Origin: DASXHZ01 sp036488085
GTDB lineage: Bacteria; Acidobacteriota; Thermoanaerobaculia; Gp7-AA8
DNA length: 64,000 nucleotides
NCBI GenBank assembly: GCA_036488085.1
Contig: DASXHZ010000092.1
Coordinates: 1-64,000 of the forward strand
Reading direction: 5' to 3'
Part shown: positions 15,968 through 24,251 of the stretch, piece after piece
Layout: each line of letters opens with the position of its first letter
How positions within the stretch are numbered: position 1 is the first letter of the stretch
Program-made: the position numbers and the translations under genes
Notes under the pieces: model-generated
What the model saw: the letters and a program-made list of their open reading frames with translations, nothing else
The model's database searches: none
Told to the model about the DNA's origin: nothing

Positions 15968-17800
15968 ATGTGTGGAATTTACGGGATGGTCGCCGGGCGA
16001 GGCGAGCTTCAGCATCCGGAAGTCCTCGACTTCATGGGCGAGGCGTTACGCCATCGCGGGCCCGACGGGCACGCCGACTTTCGTGAGCCGCACGCCGCCA
16101 TCGGTACCGAGCGGCTGCGGATCATCGACCTCCACGAGCGTGCCGACCAGCCGTTCGCGTCGCCTAGCGGCGACGTCTGGCTGGAGTGCAACGGCGAGAT
16201 CTACAACGCGGCGGAGCTCCGCGCGCGCTACAAGGACTATCCGTTCCGCTCGCACTCGGACGTCGAGAACATCCTGCCGCTCTACCTCGAGCACGGCGTC
16301 AAGGCGGTCGAACAGCTCGACGGCATGTTCGGCCTCGCGATCTGGGACAACCGCTCGCAGACGCTGATCCTCGCCCGCGACCGCGCCGGCGAGAAGCCGC
16401 TCTTCTACGCCCGCATCCACGGCGAGGTCGTCTTCGCCTCGGAATTGCAGTGTCTTCTCCGCTACCCCGAACTACCCCGCGAAATCGACCACGACGCGAT
16501 CGCCGATTACCTCCGCCTCGGGTACATCTCCGAGCCGCGCACGCCGTTCCGCGCCGTGCGTCGCATCCCCGCCGGCGCGTACGCGGTCTTCCACGGCGAG
16601 CGCGAAGAGATCGTCCGCTACTGGGACCCGAGCTCGTTCGCGATCGAGCCGATCTCCGCGCGCGACGCGATCCGCAAGACGCAGCGCCTCATCGAAGAAG
16701 CGGTCGAGAAGCAGGTGATGAGCGACGTGCCGGTCGGCGTCTTCATCAGCGGCGGGATGGACTCATCGATCCTCGCCGCGCTCGCTTCGAAGTACATCGG
16801 CGTCGACAGGGTGCACACGTTTTCGGCGGCATTCGCGGAAGAATCGTACGACGAGAGCGGCGACGCGAGACTCCTCGCGGAGCAGATGCGGACGACGTAC
16901 GTCCCCGTGCGTACCGACGAGACGACGCTGCGCGAGGCGTTCGACAATGTGACGCAGCGCGTCGCCGAGCCGCTCGCCGACGCCGCGATCCTGCCGACCT
17001 TCCTCCTCGCGCGCGAGGCGCACAAGCACGTGAAGGTCATCCTCAGCGGGGAAGGGGCCGACGAGCTGTTCGGCGGCTATCCGACCTACATCGGCCACAA
17101 GATCGCGCCGGTCTACGACGCCCTCCCATCCTTCGCCCGTGCCGCGCTCCGCAAGTCGGTGCAGCGTGTCCCGCCGTCATCAAAGAAGGTGACGCTGGAG
17201 TTTCTCTTGAAGCGATTCGTGCACGACGCCGAGCGGCCGTGGCGGGAGAGGCATTTGGCGTGGTTTGGGACGGGGTTGGGTGACGAGGTTACGAGGTTGC
17301 GAGGTTCCGAGACTGACCCCGTAACCGCGCAACCCCGTAACCCCGTCGCAGGCGCAATGCTTCTCGACTACACCAGCTACCTCCGCGACAACCTCCTGGT
17401 CAAAGTCGACCGCGCCACCATGCTGTCGTCGGTCGAAGCGCGTGCGCCGTACCTCGACCGTTCTGTCACACGCTTCGCGCTCTCGCTCCCGCCGAATCTC
17501 CGCGTGCACCGCTTCACGACGAAGTGGGTGCTCAAGAAGGCGGCGGAGAAATGGATTCCGAAGGACGTGATCTACCGCCGCAAACGCGGGCTATCGGTCC
17601 CGGTCGCGAGCTGGATCAACGGCGGCCTTCGCAGCGAGGTCGACAAACTCCTCGCCCCGAACCGTCTGCGAGCGCACGGCATCAACGACGTCTACGTGCA
17701 CCAGCTCCTCGACGACCACCGCTCCGGCCACGCCAACAACGCCAAAGCGCTCTGGGCCGTGGTGATGCTCGAAGCGTGGTTCGAGCGGTGGGCTAATTGA
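15968..17800 (+). CDS. asnB: Glutamine-hydrolysing asparagine synthase
   Basis: The 610-residue enzyme has an N-terminal glutaminase (Cys2 in MCGIYGMV, RHRGPDG near 29) and a C-terminal synthetase with the PPi loop FISGGMDSS near residue 260 and LSGEGADELFGGY near 360. It uses glutamine, ATP and aspartate, or amidates another carboxylate in sugar or peptide pathways, since such paralogues are common in exopolysaccharide clusters. It follows the glycosyltransferase by 3 bp. Residues about 438-460 (EVTRLRGSETDPVTAQPRN) are encoded by repeat family D, an insertion relative to the usual sequence at this point. The 3-prime end overlaps the convergent response regulator gene. Confidence 0.92.
   Translation: MCGIYGMVAGRGELQHPEVLDFMGEALRHRGPDGHADFREPHAAIGTERLRIIDLHERADQPFASPSGDVWLECNGEIYNAAELRARYKDYPFRSHSDVENILPLYLEHGVKAVEQLDGMFGLAIWDNRSQTLILARDRAGEKPLFYARIHGEVVFASELQCLLRYPELPREIDHDAIADYLRLGYISEPRTPFRAVRRIPAGAYAVFHGEREEIVRYWDPSSFAIEPISARDAIRKTQRLIEEAVEKQVMSDVPVGVFISGGMDSSILAALASKYIGVDRVHTFSAAFAEESYDESGDARLLAEQMRTTYVPVRTDETTLREAFDNVTQRVAEPLADAAILPTFLLAREAHKHVKVILSGEGADELFGGYPTYIGHKIAPVYDALPSFARAALRKSVQRVPPSSKKVTLEFLLKRFVHDAERPWRERHLAWFGTGLGDEVTRLRGSETDPVTAQPRNPVAGAMLLDYTSYLRDNLLVKVDRATMLSSVEARAPYLDRSVTRFALSLPPNLRVHRFTTKWVLKKAAEKWIPKDVIYRRKRGLSVPVASWINGGLRSEVDKLLAPNRLRAHGINDVYVHQLLDDHRSGHANNAKALWAVVMLEAWFERWAN
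17283..17347. repeat. Palindromic repeat family D, copy 1, inside asnB
   Basis: GGTTACGAGGTTGCGAGGTT is followed after a short spacer by AACCGCGCAACCCCGTAACC, its imperfect inverse complement. A related copy lies at 39199-39254. It is translated in frame in asnB. Confidence 0.85.
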
Positions 17801-18245
17801 CGCTCTCGTCGGCCGACGTGTCTGACACCGGACGTCCGACGCGTTCGGCGAATTGATCGTCGAGGCCGAGGGCGCAGAGGCGGACGAGGCCGCCGAGGTC
17901 AGCGATTTCGAACGGCTTGCGTATGACGCCCGCGACGATGTCGGGATCGACCCGCTTGAACTTCTGGTCGGCGTAGGCGGTGATGACGAGGACCACCGGC
18001 TTGCTCGCCTGCGGGTGCTGCTTGAGGTACTCGATCACGCCGAAGCCGTCGACGTGCGGCATCATCAGGTCGAGCAGGACAACTGAGTAGGCGTGTTCTT
18101 GGAGCTTCCGGATAGCATCTTCGCCATCGATCGCTGAGTCGACGGCCAGATGCTCGCGCCGGACGAGGGTAGCGAGGAGCTGGCGAATCGACGCGTCGTC
18201 GTCAACGATCAATACTCGGGGCTCTGTTTTTCTGTTGCTCGTCAT
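17793..18245 (-). CDS. Single-domain response regulator
   Basis: The 150-residue protein is a receiver domain with the acidic pocket VDDD near residue 15, phospho-acceptor Asp in LLDLMMPHVDGFG near 60, the conserved Thr/Ala in VLVITAYADQ and Lys in VIRKPFE. No output domain follows, only about 25 polar residues, so it probably acts by protein contact, as CheY-like regulators do. No histidine kinase is adjacent. It converges on asnB with an 8-bp overlap. Confidence 0.9.
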   Translation of the reverse strand: MTSNRKTEPRVLIVDDDASIRQLLATLVRREHLAVDSAIDGEDAIRKLQEHAYSVVLLDLMMPHVDGFGVIEYLKQHPQASKPVVLVITAYADQKFKRVDPDIVAGVIRKPFEIADLGGLVRLCALGLDDQFAERVGRPVSDTSADESVN

Positions 18246-18307
18246 GGATTCCCAGGGTCAAGCCCATAGTCTTTTGAAAAGAGCATGCCACTTGTTACGC
18301 TCGGCAC

Positions 18308-18916
18308 ATGCAGTGGTGGAACGCCGTCAACCCGTTGGCCTGGTTCACTCTCGCGTTCGGTGTGCTCTTCGTGCTTGTGCTGCTCGTGCAGTCGCGCCGC
18401 TCGAAGGAGCTCGCCGTGCGGCTCGAGATGCTCGCGCGCGAGATGGGGTGGAGCGAGCTGGCGAAGTCGAGCTTTTTCACCATGTCGGTACAGGGGATCT
18501 GGAACGGCTACTCGGTCCGTATCCGCCGCGTGCCTCGGCAGAAAGGCGCGCCCGAGCGCATTCTCTGCACGTTCCGGGTCCAAGCGCCCGCGCGAATCAT
18601 CATCACGCGCCGCCAGCGCGGCATCTTCGGCCGTCCGCTGGCACTGTTCGGCCCGCCGGTGATCGAGCTCCCGCTCCACCCGCAATTCTGGATTCGCTCC
18701 GACGAGATCACCCTGGCGGAGCGCCTCATGAAGAGCAGCGCCGCCCCCCTCATCGACCGCGCCCTCCACGCCCGTTTCGACGTGCTGCGAATGCGCGGCG
18801 AAGAGCTGACCGTCATCCGCGTCAGCGCCACCGACCCCGACGGCTTCGCGCGGATCGCACGCGAAGAGCTGGAATTGCTGCGAGCGGTAGTGGAAGCGCT
18901 GGCACTGCGACCGTGA
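18308..18916 (+). CDS. Hypothetical membrane-anchored protein
   Basis: The 202-residue protein has one clear N-terminal transmembrane helix (LAWFTLAFGVLFVLVLLVQS) followed by a soluble, arginine-rich domain with no motif I recognise. The helix-then-positive-charge order suggests the domain faces the cytoplasm. No good ribosome-binding site precedes the ATG. It stands alone between a divergent response regulator and repeat DNA. Confidence 0.65.
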   Translation: MQWWNAVNPLAWFTLAFGVLFVLVLLVQSRRSKELAVRLEMLAREMGWSELAKSSFFTMSVQGIWNGYSVRIRRVPRQKGAPERILCTFRVQAPARIIITRRQRGIFGRPLALFGPPVIELPLHPQFWIRSDEITLAERLMKSSAAPLIDRALHARFDVLRMRGEELTVIRVSATDPDGFARIAREELELLRAVVEALALRP

Positions 18917-18920
18917 TAGT

Positions 18921-19018
18921 TGCCGGGTGCCAGTGGAAAGTGGCCAGTGGCGAGTGGCCAGTGGCCAGATGTGCAACCGTCCCTATCCGGCCACCGGCCA
19001 CCGGCCACCGGCAACTCG
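18921..19018. repeat. Palindromic repeat family B, copy 2
   Basis: Runs of GTGGCCAGTGGCGAGTGGCC on the left are answered by CCGGCCACCGGCCACCGGCA on the right. The element fills the whole gap between the stop of the upstream gene and the stop of the convergent lipoprotein gene. Confidence 0.88.
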
Positions 19019-19570
19019 TCAGTCTTCGTGCAAATCCAACGGCACCACCAGCCCGATCCCCAGCAGCCCCTGCCGTTCGCCGAGCGGAATCCAGTACCAC
19101 TCCGCGTCGTGATTGCCGACGGACATGCGGACAAGGATGCCGGACTCACCCTTCGTGAACGGATTGATGAACGGGGGAGAGAACTCGACGACCGCCATTT
19201 GTGCCTGTGCGACCGGGTCGAGCTTGTCGATCGGCTGCCACTTGCAGGATGTGGCGCGGAAGTCGAGCGGCGTCGACTGGACGTACGCCCGCATCGTGGC
19301 TGCGAGCGACGAGGCGTCGACGTCCTTGTTGTACGAATGCGCCACGGAGCGCAATGACGCCCCGTTGATCAGCCCCGGCTCCGTCTTCTTGAGCACCAGC
19401 GCCGAGTCGCCCGTTAGCCCCTCGCTCCGCAACTTCGTACAAGCCGCCTCCAGCGCCACCGCCGGCACCGACTTCAAATCCGGCGCCGTCGTCTTCGGCC
19501 CCGTCGCAGCACAAGCAAACGCGATCAGCACAAACGGATAACGAATAACGGATAACGGATAGCGCCTCAT
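19019..19570 (-). CDS. Putative lipoprotein or secreted protein of unknown function
   Basis: The 183-residue protein has an N-terminal export signal MRRYPLSVIRYPFVLIAFAC, with a possible lipobox cysteine (AFAC). The first dozen residues are encoded by repeat family E, so the signal peptide was partly built from a repeat. The mature part (LKSVPAVALEAACTKLR, FSPPFINPFTKGESG) is not one I recognise. The ATG overlaps the stop of the helicase gene (TGATG), so the two are cotranscribed. Confidence 0.65.
   Translation of the reverse strand: MRRYPLSVIRYPFVLIAFACAATGPKTTAPDLKSVPAVALEAACTKLRSEGLTGDSALVLKKTEPGLINGASLRSVAHSYNKDVDASSLAATMRAYVQSTPLDFRATSCKWQPIDKLDPVAQAQMAVVEFSPPFINPFTKGESGILVRMSVGNHDAEWYWIPLGERQGLLGIGLVVPLDLHED
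19533..19562. repeat. Repeat family E, copy 1, at the start of the lipoprotein gene
   Basis: Three overlapping copies of the word GGATAACG/GAATAACG occur in a row. The same word forms the palindrome at 34961-35030 and a single short copy at 49439-49458. It encodes the RYPLSVIRYPF part of the signal peptide. Confidence 0.75.
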
Positions 19571-22026
19571 CAAAAAATCATCCTCAACTGCGGCGTCGCC
19601 TTCGCCGCGAAGAATTCACGAATCTCGCTCGCCGCCTTGCGGGTAATCAGCTCCCGCGGCGACTCCTCGTACCAGTCGCTCGGGAAATAGCGCGTGTAGC
19701 TCTCCTGCGTGAAACGTTTGCAGAGCAGCGCGATCACCCCGACGTCGTGCTCGCTGCGGATCACGCGGCCGGCCGACTGCACCACCCGCGTCATCCCGGG
19801 GATCAGGTACGCGAACTCGAAGCCGGCGCCGTATTGCTCGTCGTAATAGCGCTTCAGCAGCTCCTGCTCGAAGCTCACCTGTGGCAGCGCCGGGCCGACC
19901 ACCATCACGCCCGACAGCATGTCGCCCTGATAGTCGATACCTTCCGCATACATCCCGCCGCTGACCGCCAGGATCAGGTTCCCGTCGCGCGGCTTCTCGC
20001 GGAGGATGTCGAGGATGGCGTTGCGCTCGTAGTCCGTCATGTCGGTGCGCTGCACCATCACCTTCTTGCGCAGCGGCGGCATCCGTTCGCTCACCTGGCG
20101 GAGGAACGCGTAGCTCGGGAAGAGCGCCAGGTAATTGCCGCCGCTCGCCTCCGCGATGCCGGCCACCGTCTCCGCGATCCGCTCGTAATACTTCTCGCGC
20201 TGCTTGTACGTCGTCTCCACGTCGGGGACGACCACGATCTTCCGGTTCTCGCGCGGGAACGGCGACGGCAGCGATAGCTCCGTCGTCCGGCTCTGCGGAA
20301 AGCCGAGCGTCTTGCGGTAGAACTCGAACGGCTCCAGCGTCGCGGAGAGCGCGATCGTGGCGTGCGCCGAGTCGAAAATCTTGCCGAGGAAGCGAGAGGG
20401 GTCTTTGCAGAAGATCTTCAGTTTGAGGCCGTCGTTGGTCTGCTCGATCAGCGACGCCAGCTCGTCCGATTCTTCTCTAGATTCTTCACTGAGTAGATTC
20501 GTGAATTTGACGAGCTTGAAGTAGAAGTCGATCACCGGATCGTCTTCCTCGGCGATTCTGTTCTCGATCTTCCACCCGATGTACGCCAGGACGATCCGCT
20601 CCCACTCCACGCGCTGCTCCATGAAAAGCTCGCGATTCGGCTCGCAGATCGCCTGTTTCTGATCGGGACCCTCGATGGCCGCCGCCAGCTCCCGGAAGTG
20701 ATCGCGCAGGATCTCGAGCAGCTCTTCCCACCCGTCGATCCAGCAGTTGCGGCCGCGAAGATGGTTCGTGATGGCGTCGAACGACTTCTCGTAAATCTCC
20801 GGCGAGTAGTAGCCGCGCCCGCGGTCGACCAGGTTGTGCGCCTCGTCGACGATGAGGACGCAGTCGCCGTAGTCGCTCTCCTGCTGGAACGCCTTGAGCC
20901 CGACGTACGGATCGAAGATGTAGTTGTAGTCGCAGACGATGACGTCCGCCTCTTCGATTAGCTCCAGCGACACCTCGAACGGACAGACCTCGTTGGTCTT
21001 CGCCATCTCGAACGTGACGGCAGGATCGAAGTACGACATCTCCGTGACGATCTGCGTCTTGAGGCCGCTCTTCGACATCTTCTCGCCGTACTTCGCCGCG
21101 TACGGGCAGAAGTCCTCGTGGCAGATCATCTCCGTGTGGGCGCACATCTTCTGCTTCGCGCGGATGCGCAGAACGCGGAACGAGCCGTCGTTCAGCATCC
21201 GCAGCGCGTTGACTGCCGCCTCCTGCTGGAGCGTCTTCGAGGTGAGGAAGAAGAGCTTCTTACCCGCGCGCAACGCCTCGCGAACGGCGGGGTAGAGCGC
21301 CGCGATTGTCTTGCCGATGCCAGTCGGCGCGGAGACGAGAAGCGCCTCGCGCTCGCGGATCGCATGGGCCACCGCGTTCACGATCTCGTCCTGGTACGGC
21401 CGCATCTCGCCGTACGGGAACTGCAGCGAGTCGGCGAACGCCTTCTTCGCCTCCAGCAGCGCCGACGCCGACTCCAGCCCGTCGATGAGCGATTCGAGCG
21501 ACGCTTCGAGCGTGCTGGCAACGGAGTCACGATCGAACTCCGCGTCGACCACTTTCGTGTCGCTGGTGACGAGGTCGATCAGCACGAGCTGCGGTACGAA
21601 TTCGAAGCCGTCAAAGTCCGGCTGTGATGACAGAAAGTAGGAGTACAGCAGCAGTTGATACAGATGCCGGTGCAGCTTCTCGGACCGCGAGAGCGCCTCG
21701 AGCTCGAGGTCGAAGTGGATCGACTTCACCTCTTCGATCGTGACCCGCTTGCCCTCTTTATCGACGGAGAGCCCGTCTATCCGCCCCGTGACCGTGACGT
21801 TCCACTCCCGCACGGTCGTCCGGTGCACCACATGCACCTCGGCGCGATAGTGCGGATCCTCCGCCGCGCGCAACTCCGCACGCTGCGTGTGGATGTCCTG
21901 CCCGATCCACATCCGCCGGAACCCATCCCCACGCTCGACCCCGATCCGCCGGTATGTGTTCTCGTAGACCAGATCCCCAACCGAGCAAACCAGCGCCCGC
22001 GCTTCATGGTCAACTCGCATCGCCAT
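19570..22026 (-). CDS. DinG/XPD-type iron-sulfur helicase with N-terminal PD-(D/E)XK nuclease-like domain
   Basis: The 818-residue protein combines a Cas4/RecB-like nuclease-like domain (about 1-200; GRIDGLSV and IEEVKS supply the D and E-x-K residues) with a superfamily-2 XPD/DinG helicase. Walker A is SAPTGIGKT near 245 and the DEAH box VDEAHN near 410. Four cysteines between them (CAHTEMIC, DFCPYAA, EVCPFE) are placed like the XPD iron-sulfur ligands. Such enzymes unwind DNA 5-prime to 3-prime, and the architecture suggests repair of recombination or replication intermediates. The start MAMRVDHEAR at 22026 is preferred because the longer frame enters repeat DNA. It is followed by the overlapping lipoprotein gene, an odd partner. 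Confidence 0.88.
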   Translation of the reverse strand: MAMRVDHEARALVCSVGDLVYENTYRRIGVERGDGFRRMWIGQDIHTQRAELRAAEDPHYRAEVHVVHRTTVREWNVTVTGRIDGLSVDKEGKRVTIEEVKSIHFDLELEALSRSEKLHRHLYQLLLYSYFLSSQPDFDGFEFVPQLVLIDLVTSDTKVVDAEFDRDSVASTLEASLESLIDGLESASALLEAKKAFADSLQFPYGEMRPYQDEIVNAVAHAIREREALLVSAPTGIGKTIAALYPAVREALRAGKKLFFLTSKTLQQEAAVNALRMLNDGSFRVLRIRAKQKMCAHTEMICHEDFCPYAAKYGEKMSKSGLKTQIVTEMSYFDPAVTFEMAKTNEVCPFEVSLELIEEADVIVCDYNYIFDPYVGLKAFQQESDYGDCVLIVDEAHNLVDRGRGYYSPEIYEKSFDAITNHLRGRNCWIDGWEELLEILRDHFRELAAAIEGPDQKQAICEPNRELFMEQRVEWERIVLAYIGWKIENRIAEEDDPVIDFYFKLVKFTNLLSEESREESDELASLIEQTNDGLKLKIFCKDPSRFLGKIFDSAHATIALSATLEPFEFYRKTLGFPQSRTTELSLPSPFPRENRKIVVVPDVETTYKQREKYYERIAETVAGIAEASGGNYLALFPSYAFLRQVSERMPPLRKKVMVQRTDMTDYERNAILDILREKPRDGNLILAVSGGMYAEGIDYQGDMLSGVMVVGPALPQVSFEQELLKRYYDEQYGAGFEFAYLIPGMTRVVQSAGRVIRSEHDVGVIALLCKRFTQESYTRYFPSDWYEESPRELITRKAASEIREFFAAKATPQLRMIF

Positions 22027-22047
22027 TGATGGTAGCAGGCAGGCGTC

Positions 22048-22078
22048 AGTTGCCGGTGGCCAGTTGCCGGGTGGCGGC
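22048..22078. repeat. Repeat family B, fragment (copy 3)
   Basis: TTGCCGGTGGCCAGTTGCCG lies directly upstream of the helicase start. It matches one arm of the family B elements at 14689 and 18921. The rest of 22079-22196 is GC-rich with no gene visible. Confidence 0.7.
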
Positions 22079-22196
22079 CTCCCAGGGTCGGCGCGGCTCC
22101 GCCGCGAATCGCCTCTCAATGGGGCGGCGGCGCCCTCGCCGTCGTGGCCGCCCGTCAGCGGGGCTGTGGGCGAACGTTTCAGCGATACGAGAGGAA

Positions 22197-22269
22197 TTCT
22201 GTGTAGCGCCGCCGACCCGGCGGCGTGATGATTCAGAACCCGCCGCCGAGTCGGCGGCGCTACACAGAA
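22197..22269. repeat. Palindromic repeat family J, intergenic copy with perfect 20-bp arms
   Basis: TTCTGTGTAGCGCCGCCGAC (22197-22216) and GTCGGCGGCGCTACACAGAA (22250-22269) are perfect inverse complements, with a second GC-rich inverted pair inside. Partial copies occur in the coding regions near 8395 and 10693. Confidence 0.92.
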
Positions 22270-22312
22270 CCGAACCTTGCCGGCGCATTCGATGAACCGG
22301 TATGACGTGGAG

Positions 22313-23110
22313 CTACACCGCCCGCGCCTCGAAGTACGCCATCGGAATCGTGAGGCGGAGTTCGCCGCGTCGATCGAGCTCGGATTGCAGGCGGTCGAAT
22401 ACGGAGAGGTTACCGGCGACCGTTTTCCAGGCGTCGAGAAAGCCGAGCTTGATGAAGTGATGATTCAGGAGCGCCGTTCCGTTGGCGAAGCGCATCACCG
22501 ACTCGCGTTCGTGAACGGTATGGACCTCGAAGCCGGCGGAGCGGAGGAGGGACGAGACGCTCGCGATCGTCGCGCGATGGTTCACGTGATCGCGGAGACG
22601 GTCACGTCCGGCGGCGTCGAGCACCGAGTCGAAGACGTCGTAGAACTCACGCATGTGGGCGAACAGATTTGTCGTCAGCGCGATGGGAGCGCCGGGCTTC
22701 GCGACGCGGCGGCATTCGCGCAGTGCGCCCTCGCGGTCGTCGAAATTGTTGATCCCGAGGTTCGAGACGATGAGGTCGAATGTCGCGTTGGGGAACGGGA
22801 GAGAGGAGGCGCTGCATTCGTGCAACGTGACATTCGCCGTCTTGCGGATACGGATCTTCTCGCGTGCCCGGGCTAGGGCGGCGCTCCACGGATCGACGCC
22901 GTCGACGTGCGCTGATGGCCCGAGACGCTCCGCGAGCTCGATCAGCGGAAAGCCGGTACCGCACCCGACGTCGAGTGCCTTTGTGACCCCCGCGAACGGC
23001 ACGTAGTCCAGCAGCATCAGCCCGAACATCGCCGACCAGAGCGGCAGCTCGTCGTAGACACTCACGATCTCCGGCAAGCTGAAATCGGCGACGAAATCGA
23101 GGTAACTCAG
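22313..23110 (-). CDS. SAM-dependent methyltransferase (CTG start proposed)
   Basis: The class I methyltransferase fold shows motif I ALDVGCGTGFPLIELAE near residue 45, the acidic loop VDGVDPW and motif IV FDLIVSNLGINNF. The substrate is unknown; it resembles generic UbiE/ArsM-type enzymes. No ATG or GTG is available upstream of the conserved fold. A CTG at 23110 has a perfect GGAGG five bases upstream and would add LSYLDFVADFSLPEIVSVYD, which reads like genuine protein continuing into the recognised part. TTG at 23077 is the alternative start. The ATG at 23114 is in another frame and too close to the GGAGG. Confidence 0.8.
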   Translation of the reverse strand: MSYLDFVADFSLPEIVSVYDELPLWSAMFGLMLLDYVPFAGVTKALDVGCGTGFPLIELAERLGPSAHVDGVDPWSAALARAREKIRIRKTANVTLHECSASSLPFPNATFDLIVSNLGINNFDDREGALRECRRVAKPGAPIALTTNLFAHMREFYDVFDSVLDAAGRDRLRDHVNHRATIASVSSLLRSAGFEVHTVHERESVMRFANGTALLNHHFIKLGFLDAWKTVAGNLSVFDRLQSELDRRGELRLTIPMAYFEARAV

Positions 23111-23115
23111 TCATG

Positions 23116-23120
23116 CCTCC
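23116..23120 (-). promoter_or_regulatory. Ribosome-binding site GGAGG that supports a CTG start
   Basis: On the minus strand GGAGG is followed by CATGA and then CTG, giving ideal spacing for CTG and only one base for the out-of-frame ATG. It is the main argument for a non-canonical start of the methyltransferase. Confidence 0.55.
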
Positions 23121-23210
23121 GACGTTGTTCCGCCACGCGACGGATTGTACGGTCGTGGAGGCCCTATCAAGGGGCGGGGGTCGTTCGACGGTGGCACAAT
23201 CGGGGCCGGC

Positions 23211-23462
23211 ATGGCCCGCACCCGCCTATACCTCGGCATCTACGTCTTCGTCCTCGCGCCGGTCGGCGCGGCGGTGGCGATCGGCGCGATGTTGCTGTTC
23301 GGGGTGAAGCCGCACACCGTCTTCGCGCCAGGCTTCGCGATTCAGGCCCTCCTTCACGTGCCGAATCGCATAGCCGTCGTCGGAACGGTGGCGACGTGGT
23401 GGGTGGCGATCGTCATCGTCGGCTTGTTTTGGGAAGGCCGGCGACGACGCACGGCTCGGTGA
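23211..23462 (+). CDS. Small two-helix membrane protein
   Basis: The 83-residue protein has two hydrophobic segments (about 8-30 YLGIYVFVLAPVGAAVAIGA and 55-73 VVGTVATWWVAIVIVGLF) and a basic C-terminus (EGRRRRTAR). It is not recognised as a named family. ATG at 23211 is chosen because it starts right before the first helix. It precedes arfB by 18 bp and may be cotranscribed with it. Confidence 0.65.
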   Translation: MARTRLYLGIYVFVLAPVGAAVAIGAMLLFGVKPHTVFAPGFAIQALLHVPNRIAVVGTVATWWVAIVIVGLFWEGRRRRTAR

Positions 23463-23480
23463 GAGCTAAGCTTCTCGCTG

Positions 23481-23897
23481 ATGCGCGATCTAGATCTCGG
23501 CTACGGCGTCAGCGTTCCCGCGAGCGCGCTCCGCGCCACCACCTCGCGCGCAGGCGGGCCGGGCGGGCAAAACGTGAACAAGCTCGAGACGCGGGTGACG
23601 ATCGAGGTGGACGTCGAAACGTTGCCGCTGGATGAAACGCAGAAGGCGCGCGTGCGGGAGAAGCTGGCGGGGCGGATCAACAAGGAAGGGACGCTTCGGG
23701 TGACGTCGCAGGCGGAGCGGTCGCAGCTTGGGAATCGCGATCGGGCGCTGGCGCGGCTCGAGGAATTGCTCCGCGAGGCGCTCGAGCCGGAGAAGCCGCG
23801 CAGGAAGACGAAGGTTTCGCGCGCGGCGAAGCGGAAACGGCTCGAGGAGAAGAAACAGCGGGGCGAAACGAAGCGGCTACGGCGCACGATGGAGTAG
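23481..23897 (+). CDS. arfB: Ribosome-rescue peptidyl-tRNA hydrolase ArfB
   Basis: The 138-residue protein has the class I release-factor domain with the catalytic motif SRAGGPGGQNVNK near residues 22-34 and the basic C-terminal tail (KKQRGETKRLRRTME). That tail enters the empty mRNA channel, as in YaeJ/ArfB. It hydrolyses peptidyl-tRNA on stalled non-stop ribosomes. Length matches the family. Confidence 0.93.
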   Translation: MRDLDLGYGVSVPASALRATTSRAGGPGGQNVNKLETRVTIEVDVETLPLDETQKARVREKLAGRINKEGTLRVTSQAERSQLGNRDRALARLEELLREALEPEKPRRKTKVSRAAKRKRLEEKKQRGETKRLRRTME

Positions 23898-23946
23898 ATC
23901 CGGCGCGTGCAGGTTCTTCGACGGCGCGTAATTTTCCTTCGGCAGC

Positions 23947-24118
23947 GCGAAAAGTTCTCAGGACGTCGAGCGAAAATTTCGTGACCTCGATGGAAGTCGT
24001 TCACGAGCTCACGAAAAGTTTTCGCGGCGTCGATAGAAATTTTCACGACGTCAATAGAGGTGGTTCACGAGCTCATGAAAAGTTTTCGCGACGTCGAAGA
24101 AAAAGTTCGCGACGTCTA
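23947..24118. repeat. 21-bp heptad-coding units in a 64-bp higher-order repeat
   Basis: Eight degenerate 21-bp units based on GAAAAGTTTTCGCGACGTCGA follow one another. They fall into 64-bp blocks, beginning at 23947, 24011 and 24075, each ending near TTCACGAGCTCA. The third block is the start of the small heptad gene. Since 64 is not a multiple of three, only the last copy is in its frame. Confidence 0.8.
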
Positions 24119-24251
24119 CCGGCGGATGATCGATGACTTTCTCGATCTCTTCGGCGGCTCGGCCCAGCCGGTCGTGGCGCGACTGATCGAGACCGGCAAA
24201 CTGGCGCTCGAAGATCTGAAAGCGGTCGAAGACGCGAAGAAGAAATCATGA
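24075..24251 (+). CDS. Small heptad-repeat protein, function unknown
   Basis: The 58-residue protein begins MKSFRDVEEKVRDVYRRM, with a seven-residue period typical of an amphipathic helix, then has DDFLDLFGG and a helical tail LIETGKLALEDLKAVEDAKK. The AGAGGTGG sequence 12 bases upstream could serve as ribosome-binding site; a GTG at 24060 is an alternative start. It has no family I can name with certainty, though the composition resembles phasin-like or coiled-coil adaptor proteins. The first third is duplicated upstream in degraded form (see repeat). Confidence 0.6.
   Translation: MKSFRDVEEKVRDVYRRMIDDFLDLFGGSAQPVVARLIETGKLALEDLKAVEDAKKKS

Noticed and set aside
22647..23114. ATG at 23114 as start of the methyltransferase
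   Set aside because: It is in a different frame from the methyltransferase motifs and only one base from the GGAGG.
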